A stretch of DNA of 55,044 nt from assembly GCF_001044425.1 (NCBI RefSeq), contig NZ_LFML01000039.1, positions 1-55,044 of the forward strand, given 5' to 3'. A program made the position numbers and the translations under genes. This DNA is from Streptomyces roseus (GTDB lineage: Bacteria; Actinomycetota; Actinomycetes; Streptomycetales; Streptomycetaceae). Position 1 is the stretch's first letter. Each line of letters opens with the position of its first letter. Of the stretch, positions 16,143 through 23,218 are shown piece by piece. The notes below the pieces were generated by a model. That model was not told the origin of the DNA and did no database searches. It was given only the letters and a program-made list of their open reading frames with translations.

Positions 16143-17348
16143 TCAGTCCTTCAGGACCACCGCCTGCCCTGCCGTCACCAGCAGGACGTGCTCGCACTCG
16201 CCCGCCACCAGGCTGTTCAGGCGCCCCAGTTCATCGCGGAAACGCCGCCCGGAGGCCGTCGCGGGGACGACGCCGGAGCCCACCTCGTTGCTGACCGCCA
16301 CCACCGTCCGGCGGGTCGCGCGCACCGCCGCCACCAGCTCCGCCACCCGCTCCCGCAGCTCGCTCTGCCCCCGCCCCGCCCAGACCGCGTCGTCCCAGGC
16401 CCCCGCCCGGTCCATCGCGTCCGTCAGCCACAGCGCCAGACAGTCGACGAGCAGCGGCGGCCCTCCCTCCACCAGCAGGGGGGCCAGTTCACAGGTCTCC
16501 ACCGTCCGCCAGCTCGCCGGCCGCCGCTCCCGGTGCAGGCCGACCCGCGCCGCCCACTCCGCGTCCCCGTCCCGGGTGCCGCCGGTGGCCACGTACTCCA
16601 CCTCGGGGAAGCAGGCCAGCCGCCGCTCCGCCTCGACGGACTTCCCCGAGCGCGCCCCGCCGAGCACCAGGGTCCGGCGCGGCAGGTCCGGCACCGCGTG
16701 GTACTCCCCGACCGTCACCGTCGTCCCGTCCGGCACCGCCCTCGCCCCCGCCGCCGCGCACCGGCGCTCCAGCTCCCGGCCCGGAGGCACGTCGTGGTCC
16801 AGGTGCACCGCGATCACGTCCGTGGTCGGCCCGGCTGCGCCGGTCGCCCGCAGCCGGGCCAGCGCCTCCGGCCGGCCCAGCACGTCCGCGAGGACCATGT
16901 CGTACGGCCGCTGCCCCGAGGTGCCGTTCGTCCCGGCCGGCGCCCCGCCGGGCGGCAGGTACAGCAGCCGGCTCCCGTCCGGGCCGGTCACCTCGTACCC
17001 GGTGCCCGGCGAGTCCATCGGCACCGCCCGCACCCGGTGCCCGCTGATCACCGCGAGCTCCCGCCCGTCCGGCACCCGTCCGGCGGCCGGCAGTCCCGGG
17101 GGCAGCTCGACCGGCGGCCCGTCGTGTGGATGGGTGAGCAGGACCTGCCGTACGCCGGCCAGCGAATGCCCCGCGCGGGCGCCGGCCAGCACCGCCCCGG
17201 GGGTCAGGTCGAGCAGCAGCGCACCGTCGACGAGCAGCGATGTCGCGGCGCGCGACCGGGAGCCTACGGAGACCGCGCAGGCCGCGCAGGGACAGCCGGG
17301 GCGGGGCAGTCCTTCGGGTGTGCCGGTGCCGAGCAGAGTGAGTTCCAC
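16143..17348 (-). CDS. cobU: Bifunctional adenosylcobinamide kinase/guanylyltransferase with N-terminal metallo-beta-lactamase-like domain
   Basis: The 401-residue protein is about twice the usual CobU length. Residues ~1-215 resemble a PhnP/PqqB-like metallo-beta-lactamase fold (LLGTGTPEGLPRPGCPCAAC, LLTHPHDGPP), but the HxHxDH metal motif is degenerate, lacking the last His. The C-terminal ~185 residues are CobU, with P-loop GGARSGKS, YVATGGTRD, LLVDCLALWLTD and NEVGSGVVP. CobU phosphorylates adenosylcobinamide and then transfers GMP to it for CobS. The GTG start has GGGAGG 8 nt upstream. The same fusion is familiar in Streptomyces; the role of the front domain is unknown. Confidence 0.92.
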   Translation of the reverse strand: MELTLLGTGTPEGLPRPGCPCAACAVSVGSRSRAATSLLVDGALLLDLTPGAVLAGARAGHSLAGVRQVLLTHPHDGPPVELPPGLPAAGRVPDGRELAVISGHRVRAVPMDSPGTGYEVTGPDGSRLLYLPPGGAPAGTNGTSGQRPYDMVLADVLGRPEALARLRATGAAGPTTDVIAVHLDHDVPPGRELERRCAAAGARAVPDGTTVTVGEYHAVPDLPRRTLVLGGARSGKSVEAERRLACFPEVEYVATGGTRDGDAEWAARVGLHRERRPASWRTVETCELAPLLVEGGPPLLVDCLALWLTDAMDRAGAWDDAVWAGRGQSELRERVAELVAAVRATRRTVVAVSNEVGSGVVPATASGRRFRDELGRLNSLVAGECEHVLLVTAGQAVVLKD

Positions 17349-17462
17349 AGGAAGATCCTCCCGCGTCCCCGAGACTGCTGCGCGCCCGGCTACTCTGCGG
17401 GCAGACTCAAGGGGAGCAGCGTGCGGGAACGTGCGAGCAGCGGACGAGCAACGGAGGCGGAC

Positions 17463-17675
17463 ATGGCGTGGACGTGGCGGTTCGAGACGGCCGACGGCAC
17501 CGAGACGAGCCCGGCGGTCGAGCCGGAGGAGTTCACCACGCAGGGCGACGCGGAGTCCTGGATCGGCGAGGTGTGGAAGGAGCTGCTGGAAGGCGGCGCC
17601 GAGACGGTGAAGCTGTCCGACGACAACGGCACCGAGCTGTACGCGATGAGCCTGCGCTCGGCGCTGGACGCCTGA
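17463..17675 (+). CDS. Small conserved acidic protein, function unknown
   Basis: This 70-residue reading frame (MAWTWRFETADGTE...) follows a strong GGAGG site and ends at a perfect terminator. It is acidic, contains two Trp near the start and reads as a single small alpha/beta domain (EEFTTQGDAESWIGEVWKEL, VKLSDDNGTELYAMSL). No membrane segment or signal is visible. It diverges from cobU, with a 114-nt gap serving both. Codon bias and the ribosome site support a real gene; I do not recognise a function. Confidence 0.8.
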   Translation: MAWTWRFETADGTETSPAVEPEEFTTQGDAESWIGEVWKELLEGGAETVKLSDDNGTELYAMSLRSALDA

Positions 17676-17689
17676 GCGGCGACCGCTGA

Positions 17690-17729
17690 CGCGAGGAGCC
17701 CGGACCCGTACGGGTCCGGGCTCCTCGCG
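17690..17729. terminator. Bidirectional terminator (19-bp stem, 2-nt loop)
   Basis: Arms 17690-17708 and 17711-17729 are perfectly complementary (GAGGAGCCCGGACCCG and its complement) around a TA centre. It lies between the convergent 70-residue gene and the methyltransferase gene and should stop transcription from both sides. Confidence 0.92.
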
Positions 17730-17746
17730 CGTCGCGGCGGGGCGGG

Positions 17747-18559
17747 TCAGCCGCGTACGCCGCACAGGTGCAGCAGCGCGGCGACCCCGCGGTACGGGTC
17801 GGTCCGCCCGGCGCGGTCCTCGGCGGCCAGCAGCCGCTCCAGCTCGTCGTCCGGGGGCAGCCCGTCGCCGGCCTCGGTGCCGTCGGTGAAGACGCGGACG
17901 CCGTACCAGGACGACAGCGGGGCGCCGATCCCGGACAGCGTGGCCGTGAGCCCGGAGAGCCGGTCGGCCCGTACGTCCAGACCCAGCCGGTTCGTGTAGT
18001 CGACGGTGTCGAAGGCGGCCAGAGCGGCCGACCAGTCGCCGTCCAGCCCCGGCCGCATGGCGAGGGCGTCGCCGTTGCGCACCAGCAGGGACAGCAGCCC
18101 GCCCGGCGCCAGCATCCGGGCCAGCCCGGCCAGCATCGCGTCGGGCTCGGGGACGTACATCAGCACGCCGTGGCAGAGCACCACGTCGAAACTGCCCGGC
18201 AGGAAGTGCGCGCCGGTCTCCCGGCCGTCGCCCTCCCGCAGCTCGACCCGGTCCCGGATCCCGGCGGGCTCGGCCGCGAGCGCCTCGCGGGCGACGGCGA
18301 GCATCGCGGGATCCTGTTCGAGTCCGGTGACCTTGTGCCCGGCGCGTGCCAGACGCAGCGCCTGGGTGCCCTGGCCCATGCCGACGTCGAGAACGCGCAG
18401 CCGCTGCCCGACCGGGAAGCGGTGCGCGATCTGTTCGTCGACCTGCCGGCCCACGAGTTCCTGGCGGACGGCGTTGCGCAGTCCGCCCAGTCCCTCCAGC
18501 CACAGCCTGGCGCCCCCCGCGAAGCCGTCTCCCGACGCTCCGGGCTTCCCTCCGGTCAG
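17747..18559 (-). CDS. SAM-dependent methyltransferase (class I), apparent CTG start
   Basis: The 270-residue protein contains the class I SAM-binding motif RVLDVGMGQGTQALRLA, the acidic post-II residue region (VTGLEQDPAM), REGDGRE and DVVLCHGVLMYVPEPDAML. This is typical of the small-molecule methyltransferase group, with some likeness to CmoM-type enzymes. No ATG, GTG or TTG occurs in frame between the stop of the upstream gene and the conserved FAGGARLWLEGLGGLRN segment. A CTG at 18559, overlapping the upstream TGA (CTGA) and behind GGGGAA, is the best start. The overlap implies translational coupling with the DUF3043 gene. The substrate is unknown. Confidence 0.85.
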   Translation of the reverse strand: MTGGKPGASGDGFAGGARLWLEGLGGLRNAVRQELVGRQVDEQIAHRFPVGQRLRVLDVGMGQGTQALRLARAGHKVTGLEQDPAMLAVAREALAAEPAGIRDRVELREGDGRETGAHFLPGSFDVVLCHGVLMYVPEPDAMLAGLARMLAPGGLLSLLVRNGDALAMRPGLDGDWSAALAAFDTVDYTNRLGLDVRADRLSGLTATLSGIGAPLSSWYGVRVFTDGTEAGDGLPPDDELERLLAAEDRAGRTDPYRGVAALLHLCGVRG

Positions 18560-19155
18560 GGCCGTTCCCCGCGCTTGACCTGCGGCTTCGGAAGGCGGAG
18601 CCGGCGCATCTGGAGGGTGCGCATCAGGCCGTAGGCCACCGCGCCGCGGCGCGGCTCGTCGGGGAAGCGGCCGGCGAGGGCCTTGTTCAGCCGGAAGCCG
18701 AGCGCGACGGAGTCGACGAGGATCAGGGCGATCACGGCGAGCCACAGCAGCAGGGCGATGTTCTGGATGGACGGCACCCGCACCATGCTCAGCACCAGGA
18801 TGACCACGGCCAGCGGCAGGAACATCTCGGCGACGGAGAAGCGGGAGTCCACGTAGTCGCGGACGTACTTGCGCACGGGGCCCTTGTCACGGGCCGGCAG
18901 ATAACGCTGGTCGCCGTTGGCGAGGGCCTCGCGCTGCCTGGCCATCTCTTCACGACGGCGCTCGCGGGCGCGCTTTGCATCCTCCTTGCGATTGCCGGTC
19001 GATGCCACGACGGCCTTGCGCTGCGACTGGGCCACAGCACGCTTCGGCGTCGGGCGGCCCTTCGGGGCCTGCGGGTGACGGGGCTGCGAGAGGTCGGCGC
19101 TCACCTTGTCGGTGGGCGCGGCCTTCTCTTCCTTGGAGGAACGGCTACCAAACAC
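18556..19155 (-). CDS. DUF3043 family membrane protein
   Basis: The 199-residue protein has a long, highly basic, proline/lysine-rich cytosolic N-terminus, with RKEDAKRARERRREEMARQ as a likely helix. Two hydrophobic segments follow (AEMFLPLAVVILVLSMV and NIALLLWLAVIALILVDSVAL), then a basic tail. This is the actinobacterial DUF3043 layout; the biochemical role is unknown. The GTG start giving VFGSRSSKEEK was chosen; a TTG three codons upstream is an alternative, and the ribosome site is weak for both. The stop overlaps the start of the methyltransferase. It diverges from pspA, so the 271-nt gap carries both promoters. Confidence 0.85.
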   Translation of the reverse strand: MFGSRSSKEEKAAPTDKVSADLSQPRHPQAPKGRPTPKRAVAQSQRKAVVASTGNRKEDAKRARERRREEMARQREALANGDQRYLPARDKGPVRKYVRDYVDSRFSVAEMFLPLAVVILVLSMVRVPSIQNIALLLWLAVIALILVDSVALGFRLNKALAGRFPDEPRRGAVAYGLMRTLQMRRLRLPKPQVKRGERP

Positions 19156-19426
19156 AAAACCCAAGCCTACGTGGTCGTGGCCGGGTACCCCACTTCGCCG
19201 GGGAACGATCCGGCAACGGCGGGCGTCTTCCCCTGTGCAGGGTTCTCGCGGCGGGCGCGCTCGGGGGAGCACCTACTCCCTGCGCCTGACACGGGCAGGG
19301 GTGGAGTCGTCCTGGAGGAGGAGCGCATCCGCACCGGAACAGTGCGGTAATGGAGACAGGGCCCGTACTGTGGGCTCTGTCGGTGACCTGGAGCACAGTC
19401 CGTCTAGAAGGGGGCGCGCGAAGCCC

Positions 19427-20224
19427 ATGAGCGGTGTCATGAAGCGTATGGGGATGATCTTCCGCGCGAAGGCGAACAAGGCCCTGGACCGGGCCGAGGA
19501 CCCGCGCGAGACCCTCGACTACTCGTACCAGAAGCAGCTGGAGCTGCTGCAGAAGGTGCGCCGCGGCGTCGCCGATGTGGCGACCTCCCGCAAGCGCCTG
19601 GAGCTGCAGCTCAACCAGCTCCAGGGGCAGTCCGCCAAGCTGGAGGACCAGGGCCGCAAGGCGCTCGCGCTGGGCCGTGAGGACCTGGCCCGCGAGGCGC
19701 TGTCGCGGCGTGCCTCGCTCCAGCAGCAGGTCAGCGACCTGGAGGTGCAGCACCAGACCCTCCAGGGCGAGGAGGAGAAGCTGACGCTGGCCGCGCAGCG
19801 CCTGCAGGCCAAGGTGGACGCCTTCCGTACGAAGAAGGAGACCATCAAGGCCACGTACACGGCGGCGCAGGCCCAGACCCGGATCGCGGAGTCCTTCTCC
19901 GGCATCTCCGAGGAGATGAGCGACGTCGGCCTGGCCATCCAGCGGGCCGAGGACAAGACGGCCCAGCTCCAGGCCCGCGCCGGGGCCATCGACGAGCTGC
20001 TGGCCTCCGGCGCCCTCGACGACCGCAGCGGCCTCGGCTCCAAGGACGACATCCAGGCCGAGCTGGACCGCCTCTCGGGCGGTTCGGACGTGGAGCTGGA
20101 GCTCCAGCGGATGAAGGCCGAGCTGGCCGGCGGCCCCTCCGCGCAGCAGCAGGCCATCGAGGGCGGTGCCCAGGGCGGCGCCCAGCAGTCCCCCCAGACC
20201 CAGCACCGCTTCGACAAGCAGTAG
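19427..20224 (+). CDS. pspA: Phage shock protein A / IM30 family
   Basis: The 265-residue protein is almost entirely coiled coil, with the PspA/IM30 start (MKRMGMIFRAKANKALDRAEDP), repeated heptads through residue ~190 and a Gln-rich C-terminal tail. PspA family proteins polymerise on the inner face of the membrane and stabilise it under envelope stress. An ATG at 19427 was used; an internal ATG four codons later gives the more typical MKRMG start and is also possible. The partner gene pspAA begins 13 nt downstream. No consensus stress-sigma promoter was identified by eye upstream. Confidence 0.95.
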   Translation: MSGVMKRMGMIFRAKANKALDRAEDPRETLDYSYQKQLELLQKVRRGVADVATSRKRLELQLNQLQGQSAKLEDQGRKALALGREDLAREALSRRASLQQQVSDLEVQHQTLQGEEEKLTLAAQRLQAKVDAFRTKKETIKATYTAAQAQTRIAESFSGISEEMSDVGLAIQRAEDKTAQLQARAGAIDELLASGALDDRSGLGSKDDIQAELDRLSGGSDVELELQRMKAELAGGPSAQQQAIEGGAQGGAQQSPQTQHRFDKQ

Positions 20225-20237
20225 GACGGGGCCCGTC

Positions 20238-20516
20238 ATGATTGTCCGCATCATGGGGGAAGGGCAGGTGAAGGTGGCCGACGGCCACTTCGCCGAGCTC
20301 AACAAGCTGGATGACGACCTGCTCGCGGAGATGGAGAGGGGCGACGAGGAGGGCTTCCGGCGGACGCTGGGCGCGCTGCTCGACGCCGTGCGGCGGCTCG
20401 GCTCGCCGCTGCCGGACGACGCCCTGGAGCCGTCGGAGCTGATCCTGCCCGCGCCGGACGCCTCGCTCGACGAGGTCCGGGAGATGCTCAGCGACGACGG
20501 GCTGATCCCGGGCTGA
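20238..20516 (+). CDS. pspAA: PspA-associated protein PspAA
   Basis: This 92-residue acidic protein starts MIVRIMGEGQVKV and ends with SLDEVREMLSDDGLIPG, the pattern of the PspAA domain found next to actinobacterial pspA genes. It contains a short beta region and helical acidic segments and has no membrane segment. It lies 13 nt after pspA, so the two are surely co-transcribed. It probably modulates PspA assembly at the membrane; its exact role is not established. Confidence 0.88.
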   Translation: MIVRIMGEGQVKVADGHFAELNKLDDDLLAEMERGDEEGFRRTLGALLDAVRRLGSPLPDDALEPSELILPAPDASLDEVREMLSDDGLIPG

Positions 20517-20543
20517 GTGCCTGCGGCCGCCCACGCGCGGGCC

Positions 20544-20584
20544 GGCGCCCGGCCCGCCCCCTTCGCGGGGGCGGGCCGGGCGCC
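20544..20584. terminator. Bidirectional terminator after pspA-pspAA
   Basis: A perfect 18-bp stem (arms 20544-20561 and 20567-20584, GGCGCCCGGCCCGCCCCC and complement) closes a 5-nt TTCGC loop between the convergent pspAA gene and the membrane-protein gene. Confidence 0.92.
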
Positions 20585-20606
20585 GCCGTGTTCCCGCGGC
20601 CCGCCG

Positions 20607-21377
20607 TCAGTGCTTCGTCGGCTTCGAGACCCGTGCCCGCTCCGGGTCCGGGGTGCCGCCGATGAAGTTCTCGAACTTGCGGCGCGGGGCCGCCCAGCGC
20701 CGGTCGTGGCGGAAGGCGCGCAGTCTGGCCTTGGCGCGGGCCCGCGGGCGTTTGGCGTAGAACCTCTTCGCGTACGGGGAGCCGGGCCGGGCCAGCCGGA
20801 CCGCCCCGATCAGCGCCACGAACGGGATGACCATGCCGAAGAGCGCGGTGCGGGCCTTGCCCTTCCACAGGGCGATCAGGGCCAGGAAGAAGTTGGTGGC
20901 GGTGTTCATGATGATGAGACCGCGGCTCTGGCGCTCCTCGGAGGTCAGGTCGTTGACCCCTAAGGGCAGGAAACCGCCCAGGACCAGCGCCACCAGTGCG
21001 GCCGTCAGCACCACGATCTCCACGCTCTTGCGGCCCTGCTCGCTCCAGTAGACGTCGTCGAGGTGCAGGATCAGCGCGAACTCGTCCAGCACCAGGCCCG
21101 CGCCCAGTCCGAAGATCACGGCGGAGAGCATGGCGCCGAACCCGCGCCCGCCGCTGCCGACCGCCCCGAACCCGCCGATGATCACGAGGATGACCCCGGG
21201 CACCACGTGGTGGACGTGCACGCCGCCTGGGGTGATGTTCTTGAACGGTCCCCGTCCCGCCCGGATCATCCGCGTGATCACGCGGGTGATCAGGAACGAC
21301 AGGACGAAGGAGAGCAGGGCGAGGAGCAGCGGCAGTTTGCCCGGCTCGACGATGTTCCGGTACCACCAGTGACCCAT
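20607..21377 (-). CDS. Conserved polytopic membrane protein with His/Asp motifs, function unknown
   Basis: The 256-residue protein has six to seven hydrophobic segments and a strongly basic C-terminal tail (KRPRARAKARLRAFRHDRRW). Three polar motifs stand out among the helices: GGVHVHHVVPG after the first helix, GLVLDEFALILHLDDVYW in the middle, and NTATNFFLAL. Together His-x-His-His, Asp-Glu and His-x-Asp-Asp could form a metal or active site. The ATG start (MGHWWYRNIV) is the only sensible one. It diverges from cobS by 87 nt. I do not recognise the family's function. Confidence 0.82.
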   Translation of the reverse strand: MGHWWYRNIVEPGKLPLLLALLSFVLSFLITRVITRMIRAGRGPFKNITPGGVHVHHVVPGVILVIIGGFGAVGSGGRGFGAMLSAVIFGLGAGLVLDEFALILHLDDVYWSEQGRKSVEIVVLTAALVALVLGGFLPLGVNDLTSEERQSRGLIIMNTATNFFLALIALWKGKARTALFGMVIPFVALIGAVRLARPGSPYAKRFYAKRPRARAKARLRAFRHDRRWAAPRRKFENFIGGTPDPERARVSKPTKH

Positions 21378-21464
21378 ACCGCCGGCTCCCCTGTTGTGGC
21401 AGCTCCCGATTCTTCCCGTATGCGGCAATTTACCGCCCACGGTGAGCGGGTAGCGTTCGCGCCG

Positions 21465-22307
21465 ATGAAAGATTCGTTCGACGACCAGCCCTCCGAGCAG
21501 CCCGAGCCGCCGCTGACGCCGCCCGACGAACGCGCCTCGCTGCGCGACGGCGTGCGCTTCGCGTTCGGCACGCTCACCGTGCTGCCCGCCCGCATCACCC
21601 GCTGGGACCGGCCCGCGGCCCGCACCGGCATGGCCTGCGCCCCGCTCGCCGGGCTCGTCGTGGGCGTACTCGCGGCCACGCCCGGGGTGCTCCTGCTGGT
21701 GCTGGGCGGCGGTCCGCTGCTCGCCGCGGCCGTCACCGTCGCCGTACCGGCCGCCCTGACGCGGGGGCTGCACCTCGACGGGCTCGCCGACACGGCCGAC
21801 GGGCTGGGCAGCGCGAAGCCCGCCGGGGAGGCGCTGCGCATCATGAAGCAGTCCGACATCGGCCCCTTCGGGGTGGTGGCACTGCTGCTGGTGCTGCTGG
21901 TCCAGGCCGGTGCGCTGGCGGACCTCTACGCCGAGAGCTGGGTCCACGGGGCCCTCGCGACGGTCATCGCGGCCGTCACCGCCCGGCTGGCCATGACCCT
22001 GGCCGCCCGCGACGGCGTACCGCCGGCCCGTCCCGAGGGGCTGGGGGCGGCGGTCGCCGGGGTGCTCCCCACGGGCTCGGCCGCCGGGATCGCCGCACTG
22101 GTGGCCGCCTCGGCCGGGGCCGCCGCCCTGCCGGTGGGGCCGGGCGCCGCCGTCCAGTGCGCGGGCGCGGTCCTGATCGCCCTGGCGGCGGCGGAGTCCC
22201 TGCTGCGCCGGTGCGTACGCCGCTTCGACGGGGTCACCGGCGACGTGTTCGGCGCCCTCGCCGAGGTCGCGGCGACCACGGCCCTCGTGGTCCTGGCCCT
22301 GGGCTGA
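21465..22307 (+). CDS. cobS: Adenosylcobinamide-GDP ribazoletransferase (cobalamin synthase)
   Basis: This membrane enzyme joins AdoCbi-GDP and alpha-ribazole to make cobalamin. The 280-residue protein has a hydrophilic N-terminus, SLRDGVRFAFGTLTVLPA, the catalytic acidic motif RGLHLDGLADTADGLG, MKQSDIGPFGVVAL and about six to seven membrane helices, as in CobS. The short Gln/Pro-rich front extension is unremarkable. It completes the CobU-CobT-CobS set present in this window. The response-regulator gene follows within 35 nt, so the two may share a transcript. No cobalamin riboswitch fits in the 87-nt upstream gap. Confidence 0.95.
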   Translation: MKDSFDDQPSEQPEPPLTPPDERASLRDGVRFAFGTLTVLPARITRWDRPAARTGMACAPLAGLVVGVLAATPGVLLLVLGGGPLLAAAVTVAVPAALTRGLHLDGLADTADGLGSAKPAGEALRIMKQSDIGPFGVVALLLVLLVQAGALADLYAESWVHGALATVIAAVTARLAMTLAARDGVPPARPEGLGAAVAGVLPTGSAAGIAALVAASAGAAALPVGPGAAVQCAGAVLIALAAAESLLRRCVRRFDGVTGDVFGALAEVAATTALVVLALG

Positions 22308-22341
22308 ACCCCCGGGGCCGCGTCCGCGTAGGGTGCGGGGC

Positions 22342-23040
22342 GTGGAAGAGACGCCGACGCCCATCAGGGTGCTGCTCGCCGACGACCAGGCGCTGCTGCG
22401 CAGCGCGTTCAGGGTGCTGGTCGACTCCGAGCCCGACATGGAGGTCGTCGCAGAGGCCTCCGACGGCGCGCAGGCCTGCGCGCTCGCCCGCCTGACCCGG
22501 CCCGACGTGGTCCTCATGGACATCCGGATGCCCGGCACGGACGGGCTCGCCGCCACCCGCACGATCAGCGCCGATCCCGAACTGGCCGCCGTCCGCGTCG
22601 TCATGCTGACGACCTTCGAGGTCGACGAGTACGTCGTGCAGTCCCTGCGGGCCGGCGCCTCCGGCTTCCTCGGCAAGGGCGCCGAGCCCGACGAGCTCCT
22701 CAACGCCATCCGCGTCGCCGCCGCCGGGGAGGCGCTCCTGTCCCCGGCCGCCACCAAGGGGCTCATCGCCACCTTCCTCGCCCAGGGCGGCGGAGCCGAC
22801 CCCGGCGCCCCCGCCGCGCACGCCGAACGGCTCGCCGCGCTGACCGTCCGCGAGCGCGAGGTCCTCGTCCACGTCGCCGCGGGCCTGTCCAACGACGAGA
22901 TCGCCGGACGGCTCGAAGTCAGCCCGCTCACCGTCAAGACCCACGTGAACCGGGCCATGGCCAAGCTGGGCGCCCGCGACCGGGCCCAACTGGTGGTCAT
23001 CGCCTACGAATCGGGCCTGGTGCGGCCCCGGGTCGACTGA
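22342..23040 (+). CDS. NarL/FixJ-type response regulator
   Basis: The 232-residue protein has a receiver domain (RVLLADDQALLRSAF, acceptor Asp60 in VVLMDIRMPG, Thr in MLTTFEVDEY, Lys in GFLGKGAEPDEL). A LuxR-type helix-turn-helix follows (LTVREREVLVHVAAGLSNDEIAGRLEVSPLTVKTH). No kinase gene is adjacent; the closest candidate is the unpaired NarL-type kinase at 11047-12261. Of two close GTG codons (22333 and 22342), the second was chosen because the domain starts right after it. The RND transporter gene downstream is a plausible target. Start choice is moderately sure. Confidence 0.92.
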   Translation: MEETPTPIRVLLADDQALLRSAFRVLVDSEPDMEVVAEASDGAQACALARLTRPDVVLMDIRMPGTDGLAATRTISADPELAAVRVVMLTTFEVDEYVVQSLRAGASGFLGKGAEPDELLNAIRVAAAGEALLSPAATKGLIATFLAQGGGADPGAPAAHAERLAALTVREREVLVHVAAGLSNDEIAGRLEVSPLTVKTHVNRAMAKLGARDRAQLVVIAYESGLVRPRVD

Positions 23041-23158
23041 GCGGAGCTCGGCCGGCGGCGCGGGCGGCGGAGTACGGCCGCGTACTGCGGGCGCGGTATG
23101 CGGCACATAAAGAGGCGGCACCTGGGAGCGACGCAGCGCCGCCTGCGCGTACGGAAGG

Positions 23159-23179
23159 CTGAAGGCCCGCGGCCTTCAG
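23159..23179. promoter_or_regulatory. Inverted repeat between the response regulator and the RND gene
   Basis: CTGAAGGCC and GGCCTTCAG flank a CGC spacer, 40 nt before the transporter start. It can be the terminator of the regulator transcript or an operator/5'-UTR hairpin for the transporter. The rest of the 178-nt gap shows no open reading frame. Confidence 0.5.
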
Positions 23180-23218
23180 GCCCAGCCCCGCGCACGCCAC
23201 TGCAGAGAGATCCCACCC

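Noticed and set aside
19156..19426. ECF sigma promoter for pspA
   Set aside because: A GGAAC occurs near 19337, but no matching -10 at the right distance was found, so no promoter was called.
21378..21464. Possible cobalamin riboswitch before cobS
   Set aside because: The gap is only 87 nt and lacks B12-box features; none was seen before cobU either.
20607..23000. Very long minus-strand frame opposite cobS and the response regulator
   Set aside because: Only its distal part (from 21377 down) encodes a recognisable protein; the rest is antisense to well-marked cobS and regulator genes.
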